A stretch of DNA of 64,000 nt from Campylorhamphus procurvoides. Lineage: Eukaryota; Chordata; Aves; Passeriformes; Dendrocolaptidae. A program made the translations under genes and the position numbers. Each line of letters opens with the position of its first letter. The stretch's first letter is position 1. Shown here piece by piece: positions 12,701 to 24,890 of this stretch. The DNA is taken from positions 124,001 to 188,000 of the forward strand of contig WBMV01007712.1 of NCBI GenBank assembly GCA_013396655.1, in the 5' to 3' direction. The notes beneath the pieces were generated by a model. The model searched no databases and was not told where the DNA came from. It saw nothing but the letters and a program-made list of their open reading frames with translations.

Positions 12701-14985
12701 AGAAGAATTAATAGGACGTACTTACTGTATAAGACAGAACATAGATGACCTCAAGCGTCCTCCATGAGTCCATGTTTTCCATCCTGTGTGTAAGTGAATC
12801 AGGGAGTGTGTTCTGATGCACATATCAGGTAAGGTGTTTTTCCAGTTGTGAAAAATGTCTCTTTCAGGCAATCACATCAATGTTTGCTTAAAGGTAAGAA
12901 TGTGTTCAAATGCTTCTCTGATACTTGGAGTCAAAATCCAACCAACATCTGCTGTTGTCTTACACGTTCTTCACTGCAGGAGAGCACCAGCTTCTGTCAA
13001 GTAACCAGTGCTAAGGAATTGTCTAGATTTCTTTCTCTTCCACCTGTAATTTTTGCTTGCCATTGAAGAGTGATTTCAAGTGCAGTCTTTGAATACAAGT
13101 TATATCTGAATCTTAGCATCTTAAATTAAATATTCTTCTGTTTATTTTTTCAGGATCAAGGAAGGAAGGGGCATTTGAGTCTTCTGCAAGGTGTCAGATT
13201 TATTAATATGTTGTCTATTGCACTCTACATTAGTGAAGAAAAAACCTTCAAAAATTCCCATAGGGATACTATTTCTTTATTTGTTAAAGCTCACATATAG
13301 AAAGCATTTTCCAGCAGTTGTATGTGCCTACTTTTATTCTATTATCCCTAGTTATGTTGTAATCAAGATCACTAACTACTAATTTATTTCAATGGTTAAA
13401 GCTAATCCAGTAAGATTTGTTCAAAAAGTCATAACACCTTTAAGATTCCCAAGTCTGAGACTATGTTTGGTACTTTAACATTTATTGTAGCTGTTGAAGC
13501 TCCCAATACTTTCAAAAATCTCCTTATGATGTGCAACTGTAACACAGAGCTTAAATATCTTAGTGAACTAAGTGTTTTATACAGTAGAGAAGAGTCTTAG
13601 AGATATAAAAATGTATCACTGCCTTCCTAATGTTTGTCCCAAGGTGTCGTATGGAGTGTCCAGTCACTTTAAACAACTGGAATAATGACTGTTAAAGGAC
13701 TTAAGTGCATTTAAAATTCAATCCTGAATAAATAATTGTTTATAAGTGTGGGAAACAGGAAGAACTTCTGTTGTTCCCTTCAAAAGTTGTGTTACACACA
13801 GAGATCAAAATAAAACCTCTGAAATGGCTAGGTGGTGGCATCCTAGAGGGAATAAATATAACCACAGGAACAAAAGGTATTTTTTCAGAGCTCCCATTGG
13901 AACTAATACTTAGATCCAGATGAAACACAGAGGCTATTCTGGGATCTGAAAATGGGCTTCCCAAAAAGCCCAAATGCTCACAGTATTCATGTTTCCCTTT
14001 TAACACCAAAATAAAAACTCCGTAGACTTATAAGCAGTGGATTTATTTCAAAAAACTGTAAATGGCCTTCTAAGGTCAATATATTAGTTTTCCTCTAGAT
14101 ATACAGTTTCAATAGCAAGCGATGCATGAAGGCTGTTAAGCCTTTTGAATTGTCTATCAGTTCTGGGAATTATAGATTTTAACCCATATAGATACTTGGC
14201 TCAAGCACAAAATGAAAAATCATTAAGAAAAAAGCACTGTATATTATTACTCCAATATGTAGTCGTGATTTAGAATTGGCATTTCAATACACAATGAAAA
14301 TTCCTAGAATCATCCAGCTAAATGCAAATAGGTTCTATAAATAGTTTAAATAACTGAACAAAAGAAAGCTCATCAGAATTTACTACTTGTTCAAGTGTAT
14401 ACAGCTTTTTCTATTGCACATACATAAACACCCTTTGTACTTCTACAGTTGATTGAATCAAAACATGAGAAGATCTGAAAACACTTTTGTAGCTTTTTTT
14501 AAGTTCTCCTACTACCATGATGTGTTCCCTGGTAGTGCACAGGCCACATTCTGTAAATAAATGTGTGTTTCATTTTCAATTGGAATTTCATTAATCAAAC
14601 CACAGTAATAGTAGAGTATTTAAAACACATTTCTCTAAAAGGGGGTTAGAACACGCCAGCAAACTACTGATAGAGTTCTGCTGCACAATGATTTAAACCA
14701 TGTGAGGAGATGGTCTTCTGCCTTTGGATTTCATGACAGCCTGGGCTTGAACTTCTTCCCTTCTCAGAGGCTCCCAAAGCAACTACAACACAGTCATGAA
14801 ATGTCTCCTTCCAAGAGTCAAATGTGTAATTCTCATTTCATTCACAGGAAAATTCAAGAAGAAACTTAATGCAGAGGTGTCACATTTACAAATCAAACCA
14901 TGGGCATATAGGTGACAGTGGCCTACCTTAAATAACAGTATCTTTGGCTATATACAATGTCTGCTGACGTTATATACAGCATTTC
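9721..14985. other. unique non-coding DNA
   Basis: No mobile element, tandem repeat or plausible coding exon seen. A plus-strand AAG|gtaaga donor-like site occurs near 12891 behind a pyrimidine run near 12840, but the enclosed segment is only about 50 nt and uninformative. Confidence 0.5.
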
Positions 14986-14989
14986 ACCT

Positions 14990-15125
14990 GAAGGTGGAAA
15001 AGTACTTTATGGATGAAGAAATAGAGAAATTGATGAGAGAGAGACATTGAAGTATCATCCATTCACTGAACTGGGAACAAACAGAAAGTACCCAGTGTCC
15101 AAAACCTTGGTCTCTGCCTTCACAA
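14990..15125 (-). repeat. MIR-type SINE remnant (degraded)
   Basis: The order 'ggatgaagaaatagagaaa', then 'gagagacattgaag', 'cattcactgaactgggaa', 'cagaaag' and 'accttggtctctgcc' follows the reverse complement of MIR: an 'acagatgaggaaactgag' block, then 'agtgacttgccc', 'gtcagtggcagagctggga' and 'cccaggtctcctg'. Strongly diverged, so the family is probable rather than certain. Confidence 0.35.
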
Positions 15126-15577
15126 AGTAACAATGAAGAGCCAGTAGCCTGGTCCCCAGATGTTCATATCTCAAATGAACATACTGCAACAGCAGCAAAA
15201 GCATCAGCAACTGTTTCCTGGACAAACCACTAACCCAGCACCAACAAGCCCAGCGCTATTGACAGAAGTCAACACTATCCATTAAAACCAACTAGCTCTT
15301 GTTATCAGCTTCATATTTTTGTCCTTAATATACAATGCTGTAGGTAGAGAGAAGGCACAATAAGGAGAAGAATTACTTCCCTGAGAATCTTCGAGGATTT
15401 TAGGCAGAACACTAAAAAACTAAATTAACTTGTTCATTTTTATCACCTGATGAGCATAATTAGCAAACAGTACATAATGACAGCAAATAATGGCTCTTTT
15501 TTCCCCCATTAAGATAGCTTAATTACTCTATTTTCCCACAGTCTTAAAGCTGTGCCATATTTACCAGTTGTACTTAC

Positions 15578-15706
15578 CTGAAAAATGTTTTGCCTGTCAA
15601 TATTGAAGTTAAAAAAATGCTTAATTACAGCACATAATGATGCTAACACAAAACAGCACTTGAACTGAGCATGGAGGCTTTTGTAGCTGTCACTGTGCTT
15701 AAACCT
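15578..15706 (-). ncRNA. candidate 129-nt exon, open frame, minus strand
   Basis: This is the best splice-bounded segment in the window. On the minus strand a pyrimidine-rich tract ends in an acceptor ('gagttgctgttgcag'), then come exactly 129 nt, then a perfect donor ('CAG|gtaagtac'). One frame is open throughout, giving 43 codons in phase 0-0 that start RFKHSDSYKSLHAQF and end DRQNIFQ. The peptide is Lys/Phe/Cys-rich and matches no family I recognise. Codon use is AT-biased like the surroundings and no CpG stands out, so a long non-coding RNA exon is as likely as a protein-coding one. No adjacent exon can be linked with confidence. Confidence 0.35.
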
Positions 15707-15709
15707 CTG

Positions 15710-18700
15710 CAACAGCAACTCAGGAAAGAAACATGATGCAGCAAAATTTAATCATTCACTTCATCTTCCCTGGGTGATGACTAATAAGCAACCCTCATTT
15801 GTGATGTGCTTCTCTCTTTCATGAGTTTCACTGTCCATGTTTGAACCCCGGAACAACCATCTAGAGAAACTTGGTAGTAGAACTGCATTTTAATGTAAGC
15901 ACTGTAATACACAGCCATGGGATCCAGGTACCCCTTGGCAACGCTGAACTATCCCTCTGGGTTTCAAGGTTGTGAATAAGGTTATCAAGCTGGCTTGCTC
16001 TGTACTCGCACTGAGGGACCTTGCAATTAAACCTGGGGAAATGGCTTTGCTGAATTTTCTAGTGTTGAAATCAGCTTTTTGCAACAGTAACAGGATGCAA
16101 AATGTCTTGTCCAATGACAGAGTTTTCTCGCTATGTCTTCAGCAGCAAGTGACACTGATTGCAATGTCAGCTATTGCTATCTACTGTGAGACGGAACAAA
16201 TTCAAACTAATTCAGAGGGAGTATAAAATATACCTCTCCTCAGGGCACAGTCTTGCAAGACCCCTGGAGACTGAACTCCCATTGATTTCCCTTGATTTAA
16301 AAAGCACAAATGATCCGCATGACCAGATCCAGAATGGATAAAGATGGAGAACAGCAGTGATTCTGATATCATCCTAAAAGCCCCTCTGACCCTCACTGTA
16401 CAGTCATCCTTTGATTCATCTGTCATAGCTGTATCTAAGAGAAGTATTTACTTACAAGGATCTTCCCAACCTATTGTATTTTTCCTACTGATTCCAAGTC
16501 ACAGCCTAAATGTCAACTCCTGTCTCTTCCAGATATCTGTATTCCTCCAATATCTTCTTGTCATATGAAGTGATCAGAAGTGTCTCTTAGTTCCCTTTTT
16601 CTACAGCAACTTGCCCAACACGGCAATAGTCTGTAAGCACTACGCCATGGCCAACTAAAGGAGACAATACACAAGAGATAAACCTGAAGAAAAGAATTGT
16701 TCTTCCTTCTCAAAACAAAGTATTGTCTATTTGGGAAACAAAAACAGTATTAGATCTGACTTAGTCCTATCCTAGCTGATCCTTTTGTGAGATTTAACAC
16801 TGACTGTAACAATATAGCAATGCCCTATTTTTTCCTTTTTATTTCGTTCCCTCATAATATACATTGAAAAAATCCTGCAGCTTTACATAAAGACAGCATG
16901 TGGCACTTTATCTAGATGAAGATTATGTTGGTAATCTTTCTGAGGCTTCTAAATTCTGTGTTATTCCATACAGTTGTATTAACTGGATATACAGTATGCT
17001 GGTGAATGTACAACTTTGCAGATCGAAGGTACTTTCATCATGCCTGGGGCAATATAGGAGAAAAAAAAGGCATGCTAGGAGATGTAGTGCATTTTGCTAG
17101 TATTGGAGAAGTGCAAAAGTTCTGGACTTTTTTGGTTTGGCTTTGTTTGGTTGGAAGAGCTATCATTAGGAATGTCTCTTCCAAAGACCAGTGGTTCTTA
17201 TGGGCCCGCAGTTCCCCGTATGACTCATTCAATTATCAGTTTGCTTCTTTAGAAGGATTTATAGTTGAATCAGTGCAAACTACTTCTACTTTGTACCTAC
17301 TTCTGCTTTGACATAGAGGTCTCCACATGAAGAAAAAGATATTTACTCTTACTGTCTCTCATATTACTTCATGGTTTTGTTTTACTTCTTTCATCAGACA
17401 TCAGTGAGGTGTGAAATGGTGATGAGAAAAGATTTGCCAGCCACTCATGCTTTTGTTACAAATGCAAGACCCAAGCATTAAAAGAGTAGACTTTTACTGT
17501 ATATGGGTTTTCTACATGGCTAGAAATGATAGACACTGAACTTTATCAGATCTGGTTGGTTCTATCCTCTTATTACAGGGAACGTGTGGCATTGATGATC
17601 TTACTCTTTCTAACAAGATCCAACTAAAGAAGCTTATTTAGTAGCAGAGGATAATTCCGGGAAGAAGCACAGAAGAGCTCAATCCTTCAGCAACTGGGTA
17701 TTATGCCAACAAATAATCTGACAGGTACAGAAACCTTGTCAAAACCAAGCTTGTGCAGCTTGAGGTGTCTATCACACACTCATCCTTTTCTTCATCTTTG
17801 TCATTATTATTTCTAAATAGACTTTAGAATCAGGGAAAAGACTCATGGTTTCTGCACCAAGTTCTTCTGGATCAATATGCCCTGTATAAATGGGGTATTA
17901 GTAGCTATTGCAAAACTTGAATCATGTACTTCAGGGATAAAGGGGAGACTGGAAGAACGAGTAGGAACCCTGGGTATGTAAATACATACTTGCAAACACA
18001 CACAGAAATGCCTACTGATACCATAAATGTTATATAACATGGTGGCACTAGTTCAAAACTTTGAGGCATTGGCATTATTTTAATCATTTTTCCATTGAAG
18101 TAAGGAAACTGCATGTATAATTAAACAGTTGTATTGTATTGTAGAAATAACCATGTAATGACATAGTTAGAAATTCTTGGTTTTTCATGGCAATACCAAA
18201 TATAATTACCATGTAATCTGCAGAAAGCAAACAAGGCTGTAATTATTCTGTAATCCAATTAATTACAGAGTAGCAGATTGGTTATTTCTTTCCAATAAAG
18301 CGTACATGCAAAGGAAATTAACTGGTAGAGAAAAGATATTTTTGCCTTTGAAGAAACTTATTTAATTAATTTAAAAAAAAAAAGGTTCTCTAGCGTTTCT
18401 GTGTCACAGAACACCAATGAACTAGCTGTGGGCATGTCTCTGACCAAGCTTTGCAATGTATAACCTGGCATCACTCCATCAGCAGAGATTCTTTCTTTAC
18501 TGTTTTCTTTCCTTTTTAGCTGCTAAAGCTGTAACCATTCAGTTGCAGTAACACCATATATTTGTGTGATTCTATAGGAAGATACTGAGTTAAAAGCATA
18601 GAAAAAGTCTTCTCAAAATAGAAATGATGTGGGTTGGGAAGCCTTAACTTCCTTAGGCCACCTCATGTGGGACCAGCAGAGGCTGAGCTGCGTCTGTTTC

Positions 18701-19670
18701 ACCCCCCTGACGGTAACCACAACGTTTTTGCTGACTTGGGCTGAGACTGTTCCTTTCATTTTTGCAAATTGCCCACTGTCAGCCACTAAGAGAGTCCTTT
18801 TGGTTTTCCCATAAGTGAAACAGCTATTTCTATCCACCCCAAAAACTGTTTGAGGTCAGCTCATCCCCCTCAGCAGTAATTAAATATTTATACAGGCTGT
18901 ACTCGGGGTATTTTGTAACCCCTACCCACAGCTCCATTTCATTTCCATAATTCCAGTCAAGTTAAATCTTCTGATCTATTTTTTAAAATAGTAATAACTG
19001 TGAAGCATGCAACAGAAATATGGATGCAAATCTGGGAAAAACTGTGCTGCATGTGCAGAGGGTGAGCTGAATGCAGCAGCTCCCAGCCATTCCTGCTGTA
19101 AGTTTGAACGACTGTACTCTGTAGTCAACTCCTTTATGTCCAGCTTCAAACTGCCTGAAGAGCTTGACTACAATATGATAAAAAGGAATTGTGTTCCTTT
19201 ATATATGATTTAAGGACAGTTTTGAAAATGCTTTTGCCAGACTACCTAAACCCCCAGCCTTATGATGCCAAGATCAGCTCTCCAAGCCAGCAATGCTCCA
19301 CTTCTGCGCACTGTGTAAGGATATGTGCAAAGTCAAGACAAAGTCACCAAAACTCAAGCTCTTGTCCTCAAGTTCTTTTCTTCTCTGTTTCTTGGCTTCA
19401 GAAGTTTAATTGCAACAACATCAGAGACAGAGGTGCCCTTTGCCCCAGCAGAGACTGAACTCAACACTTGGTGCCAGTCCCACGGTCCCAAGAGCCCTTA
19501 GTCTGTAGGTGTAGCCCTACATCCTTTTGTCCATGGTGCAGTTTTGTACAGTGTCACACTTCCTAAATGAAAAGCTAAAAGTCTTGACTAGAGCCATTAG
19601 ATCATCAGGGCACTAAAAGATGATCCAATGTATTTTCATTAACCATGCAAGCAAAATTAGTCACAGAATT
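15710..19670. other. unique non-coding DNA
   Basis: Nothing beyond a possible ancestral repeat fragment at 16.26 kb and short unrecognised frames (for example 17006-17311 and 18613-18837). No gene seen. Confidence 0.5.
16255..16330. repeat. possible ancestral sauropsid repeat fragment
   Basis: Contains 'actcccattgatttcccttg' and, further on, 'aaatgatccgcatgaccaga'. This fits the order 'cccattgatttcaatggg ... atgatctgcaggatcaggcc' of the ancestral family seen elsewhere in this window. Confidence 0.3.
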
Positions 19671-19673
19671 CAG

Positions 19674-19701
19674 TGGCCATTGGCCATTGGCCAGTGGCCA
19701 A
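19674..19701. promoter_or_regulatory. four phased TGGCCA motifs / NFI-type palindrome
   Basis: TGGCCA occurs at 19674, 19681, 19688 and 19695, exactly 7 bp apart. The last two copies form a perfect nuclear factor I consensus, TTGGC-N5-GCCAA, at 19687-19701. The preceding pair (19680-19694) misses it by one base. A TATA-like 'atataagt' follows directly. NFI dimers bind this palindrome with high affinity. Binding here is inferred from the motif only; a chance micro-tandem duplication of a 7-mer is the alternative. Confidence 0.4.
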
Positions 19702-21340
19702 TATAAGTTACTGTATTGCAAACAAAAATTTTTCCCTACTTCTCTCTGTCCAGCCTGCTCTGTTCTCCTTTTTTTTAAACCTTCCACCACTCTAATCCTC
19801 AGTGTTTCATTCTTAATCCTTTCAAGAAAAGTTGAACAGTGGTGCAGTAAAGCAATGCTTGAGGGCATGTAAACAATTATGCTCCTGCCCTTAGCAGGTG
19901 GTGTTTCTGTTTCTGGAAATTGTTTAAAGCTCTTCAAAGTATGAACAGATGGAGAGTACTCTTCCTGCTCTGTTTCCTCATACACAGCACCTTCTTTATG
20001 AACAATGCATTCTACACTAAAGGAGCCCTGGGGATCAAGACTTCACTTAGGAAATTTGGGCTCTCCTCATTAGATATTAAAAAAAAGCTCAAGAAATTTC
20101 TTCTATTTTGATGCTAATATATTTTTGAATGTGCATAATGTTTTATGCACATTCATTTTAGAGCATGAAACATATACACCAGTTGAATGAATTGGGACAA
20201 TAGAGTTCTGTCTTCTACTATATGAGTGTGAATTTCTGGGGAGGGGGATAGGAAGAAGCAAATTTCAAGGGTCACACACTGCTATAATATTTATTTCCTA
20301 TCTGCCCTCTGAGACAAGTTTAGAAGATTAAAATGAAGAAAGGTTGTTACACAGCAGTAGCTCTAAAAAGGAAATGCTTGCAACAACATGCCTATGGAGA
20401 AACAGTTTAGACAGTCTGCCAGACTCACACTCAATTTTGCCCCAAGTTTTGAATATATGAATATTCATTTTTGAGTAAAGTACCCCAGCCTGGATATGTG
20501 GACTTGATATTTTTGACCCTTTTATCATATTCTTGTAAAAGTTGCAATTGGAGGATCACACTGGACCAGGACTGGTGGTAAGATCCATTCCTTCTTTAAG
20601 ATCGCAAATCCTCTGATGAATGGCTTGGCAGAGTGGAGAGGGAATCTCTGCCTTTTGCATGTTTCTTTTTCCCTTTTCTCCTAAGGGAATGAAGTTTATG
20701 CAATTACATCACGTCTGAATGTTCCCTCACCCTTTCATTTTGCAAATGATTTTTAAGCCTACTAGGCAATGTCAGCCAAATTTGAGAGAAAATTTGAATC
20801 TCTGCAAATTTCTACGGTTTCTATTCTCTTCAATTCTAAATGTAGCAGCTGAGAAGGGTGAGAGATTTTACTAGTGCCCCTGTGGAAGGTAAGACTACAG
20901 CTTGAATTTATTTTCTGTTAGCTACAGGAGAACCCATACAGGCAAAAGACATGAGTACCAGGGCGGGAAAACTGCTGAACAGGTCTCACATCAGGGAGTA
21001 CAACTGCAGGCACAGATCCAACGGGGTGCAGCTTTCACTGATTCCACTTGCACCACAACTTCTTGATCCCTGCTATAGCTCAGGTTTTAGTCTGACATAA
21101 CAATCTGTGGAAAAAGTCTCTTGGCATTATCAGACCAAACTCGTACATGAATTGATGTACTGAAACCACTATCAACTAACACTTAAAGAACATCATGGTG
21201 ACAAAATCAAGCTCTAAAATTATTGGAAATGACATGTGATTCAGCATGTGCACATACATGGACTGTAACAATATCTGTACACAGGGATGGGCTTCAGTTG
21301 GATTCAATAAATCTTTTTGCTTGTTTGATACAACCCAACA
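19702..21340. other. unique non-coding DNA
   Basis: Apart from the hairpin at 20126-20155 I see no feature. A short plus-strand segment (about 20847-20889) lies between a pyrimidine run and AAG|gtaaga, too small to call an exon. Confidence 0.5.
20126..20155. other. perfect 13-bp inverted repeat (hairpin)
   Basis: The arm TGAATGTGCATAA (20126-20138) is followed by a 4-nt spacer (20139-20142) and its exact reverse complement (20143-20155). Thirteen matching pairs with a short loop is unusual for random sequence of this size. The arms are too short for a miRNA precursor and lack the tail of a prokaryotic terminator. It could be a cruciform, a symmetric binding site (the ATGCA core is POU/CEBP-like) or a mutational product. 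Confidence 0.7.
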
Positions 21341-21350
21341 ATAGTATTTT

Positions 21351-21420
21351 CCTTCCTTCCATCCATCCATCCCTCCATCCATCCATCCATCCATCCATCC
21401 ATCCATCCATCCATCCATCC
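21351..21420. repeat. (ATCC)n tetranucleotide microsatellite
   Basis: About 70 bp of period-4 repeat: CTTC units run into ATCC units, with one CTCC interruption. The final ten or so copies are uninterrupted, so length polymorphism is likely. The minus-strand WMDG-repeat and plus-strand IHPS-repeat frames here are translation artefacts of the microsatellite. Confidence 0.97.
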
Positions 21421-21514
21421 AGTAAAAAGCTGTTTTTCTTTTAAGTCTGTTTCTGTGTTGCACTCTCTAAAGTAACCAGTAGCTTTACAAGCATTCGGTC
21501 CACTGCATTTCATA

Positions 21515-21645
21515 AGACCTTACAGAACAGATGTTATAATCTCCATTTTACAGCTGCAGAACAGAGGCACAGAGGAACTACAACCAGTTCCATCTATCTG
21601 AAATCACTTTGTCTGAGGGTTTTATTCTTGGATCTTCTTGTTGAG
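21515..21645 (-). repeat. MIR-type SINE remnant
   Basis: The run 'ataatctccattttacagct' followed by 'gcagaacagaggcacagagg' closely follows the reverse complement of MIR ('attatccccattttacagatgaggaaactgaggcacagag'). The next part, with 'caaccagttcc' and 'aaatcactttg', fits the following block more loosely. MIRs spread in early amniotes and survive in sauropsids as worn copies. Confidence 0.6.
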
Positions 21646-24600
21646 TATCCAGCATTGTTACAGCACTTTTTGCATTCATATCACAGCTCAAGCTGACTTC
21701 TGTTACACCTGTAAGAATTCAACATCTCTCTAAATTTGGCCACAGATAAACTGCAATTGACACCCGGAAACTGAGAAAGCCATCCTAAAGGCTCAGCAGT
21801 GCTGAGACTGAGGGTCTGCCCAGTTTTAGAGGGCAGACAGTGTGAGACAGCAGCAGGGGTGGAATCCCGTTTACTTAACCACAGGACGTGGCTTCTCCTG
21901 CTATTGCCCCATTGCCTCTGTCATTTGCCTTCCAGCACTGGAAAAAGTGGGGTGAGGTTCTGCACAGAGAAGAGATTGCACCGATTGCACAGCACTAACT
22001 CACTCCCAGGGCTCAGTACAGTGAATAAGGCAGATTTTGGTGAAGGATGATTAAAATATCCTATTCTGAAATATTCTGAGGACAGTATTGCTATTTCAAT
22101 GTGTGAAGGTGTATATCCATGCAATAGTGTTACTTACTGTAAGTATTACTTAAGGATGCTAAATCTGGTTTGCCTTGTCACTGAAAATGAACATTCATGT
22201 TTAGCACAAAATAATGATTTTTAAACTCTGTACAACAAACCAGAAATCTTATGATGAAAGGAGCACTTAATGCTCTGCTAATTGAGTAATGTGGATTAGT
22301 GAGAATGGTATTTCAATGTACAGTATCTACTCATTTAATTAAAGACCTTGTAATGCAGACAGCCCTATTATTATTAAAAGCAGAATATTCTGAAGCCCTG
22401 ACTTTCCAGCATTTCTTTTTTTTTCCAATATAGTTTCTGGTTGGAATTCAGAATGAAAAAAATAAAATTATCTCCTCCTTCATCTTTCACCACACTCCCG
22501 TCATGCAAAACCACATTGACTCCACCCAAGGTCAGCAGGAGGATTCAGACAATAGATATTTTATTATTTGTCTTGAACTGTTGACAGCTGGGGACTTAAA
22601 AAACCTTCTAAAGCCATTGAACAGACTTTCATCAACCAAGGCAAGCACTGATCTCTGCAGGAAAATTAAATGGAAGATTGGGTGCTCATTTCTTTGCTCT
22701 TCTAGAATGAAACCTTGCCCAGGACACAGTTCAGGGAAGATGGGTTAGAATATTAAGACTCACTGAACTCAGTGCTTAACATGTGCTAATGTGCTTTGAT
22801 AAATGGACTTCTGAGTATCAGTTCTAAACTCATATTACAGACTGAAATATGACTCAGTCTGATGAAAAGTCACAACCTCTTGTTCCCTAAATGTCATGTT
22901 TTTGAATCTTACTTATGGGGATGAAAACAATATTCTCACCAAATCTCACTTTCTAATAAAATATCAGCCATATGTGTTTTGTTCTTATGTTGCTGGCTTG
23001 AATACTCATTTTCTATTTACATTGAGGACCTCCATACAGAAGCGAAGTTAAAGATGCATTTTGGATTCAATGAAGTCTTAATTCAAAAGGCATTTGCATA
23101 ACCTTCATTTTTTTGAACAGTATTTCTGTTTGTTGTGTGAGAGCAAATGTGCTCTGGGGAGAAAGGAAGAGAAAAATTGATTCAATACTCTTGAATTATT
23201 CTGAATCTAAATGTAACATTAAAATACATTTCTATGTTATTTAGATATAACACTTGTCCAGACTTTCAGGAGAAGGAATAAGGAAAAGAAGGGTAAAAGA
23301 TTTGAATAGTAAAAACCCTAAACAACCAATTGCAAACAACAGACTGCAACTGGCTCCTTCAGAGCCATTCTAACCCTTTATACCAAAGCATACTATTAGA
23401 GATTCTTAATTGATGGGTTATTGACACCACAAGCAGTAATGGCTCCTTTGGAGTTGTTACACTCAGTGCTGTTAGTGTCTATTTAAAGAGCTTTAATCTG
23501 CCAATTATTGACATGACAGAAAGTAATGACTCCTTGGAAACCATTATGTTGTATTGTGTCAGGGCACAGTTTTTCTGCCTACTGAAAGTGATACTCTGCA
23601 ATTCCATGCTTTAATGATGAGTAAGAGTGCTGTAGATAATACTAAAAAATACAGCAACATTGCAGCCCCATAACTTCAAAATCAATACTATAGGCAGCAA
23701 AATATCCATCAATGGATTACAATAATTCCTGTTCTGTCCAGTTTCATCTGCCTGTATAATGAAAACAAAATAATAACACCACAGGAAAGGTCAGTGTGTA
23801 TTTCATGTTAAGTGTGGAATCTATAAAAAAAATCTCAGTCTAATAGTTTTTGTGGTTGAGATGGAAGTGTTTCATCCCCAAAGCTCCTGAGCAAGCACAG
23901 GGGCACTTGAAATGCCACTCACTTCACAAAATGAGACATGGAATAGTTGGTTACCAACACCACGGTATGTTGAGTGAGTGCTTGTGACTGAGACTCAGAA
24001 AAACATCTTCAACACGCTTCCTCTGATGCCAGGGCCAGCATTTGGTTAGAAAGCCAAGCGCACACTTCGGGAGCTCCTTCATTGTAGCTGTTCTGGAAAC
24101 TCCATAATGTACTATTGTTCTACCAGCACAGCTCTGTCTGTGTCAGGAGATTCTGCCACTCCTGTTTATAATGGTCTAAAATTTCACTTTGTAAAGCCCT
24201 CCACCAATCTGAGGAAAATCTCTGCATCTGCAGTGTGGTCCCACCTTCCCTGCCCAAGCCTTGCCACTCCCATCCTGTCCCTTGTGACAGCATTAATGAT
24301 CACACATTTGGCTGTGTGGAAAAAATTACCATTTTTGGGACAGGGGTATGTGTGTGTGTGATTTCCTTTGAGTGGGATCAATTCACTGATGCAGCCGATT
24401 TTGCAGCTGTCCCTTGTTAATGCTAACACAGGGAAGGAGAGGGAACACACAGCAGGACGCCGGGCTGCCTTTGGCTTAAACTACCTCATAAACCACACTC
24501 TGAGTGGTATATCCAGTGGTATCTCATCCAGCATAAAGATCACTGGTACAAAGTCATCAGAAGTGACAGCTTTTGCCTAACAGAGAAAGTCTGTCCAGGC

Positions 24601-24744
24601 TTGGTGTTTCACATCATTCAGTCGCAAAATGTTTCATCCAGTACTAGAAAGCAAATTTATTATATTATTGCATTGTGGCCTCAGTCTGTACCCAAACTAC
24701 TTCCAGTTTGAAAAGGCAACTAAAAAGGCTAGAATAAAGGATGT
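21646..24744. other. unique non-coding DNA
   Basis: No gene or clear repeat, apart from a short TG run near 24343-24361. Small frames (for example 22503-22748 and 24184-24450) are unrecognised. Confidence 0.5.
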
Positions 24745-24890
24745 ATTATTTACCCACTTCCAGTGGAAGATGTAAAGTCAAATGACCTGATCAAAAACTG
24801 CACGTCAAATCTACGGCTGAGTGGGGAATTTAATCTGGATTTTACAAATCTCACTTTGATGTCTTAACCATAAAACCACCCTTTCTCACT
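24745..24890 (-). repeat. MIR-type SINE remnant
   Basis: In order, 'aaagtcaaatgacctgatca', 'tacggctgagtggggaattt', 'aatctggatttt' and 'tgatgtcttaaccataaaac' match the reverse MIR blocks 'aagtgacttgcccaaggtca', 'gtggcagagctgggaattga', 'acccagatct' and 'ctcttaaccactaagcc'. Four consecutive blocks in the right order and spacing make the call fairly good despite low identity. Confidence 0.55.

Noticed and set aside
17006..17311. 101-codon plus frame rich in aromatic residues
   Set aside because: Composition reflects AT-rich DNA; no membrane-protein family or splice context is apparent.
20126..20155. miRNA precursor or transcription terminator
   Set aside because: Arms of 13 bp with a 4-nt loop are far too short for a miRNA hairpin, and intrinsic terminators do not apply to nuclear Pol II DNA.
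21176..21513. Frames with WMDG or IHPS repeats
   Set aside because: Direct translation of the ATCC microsatellite in different frames.
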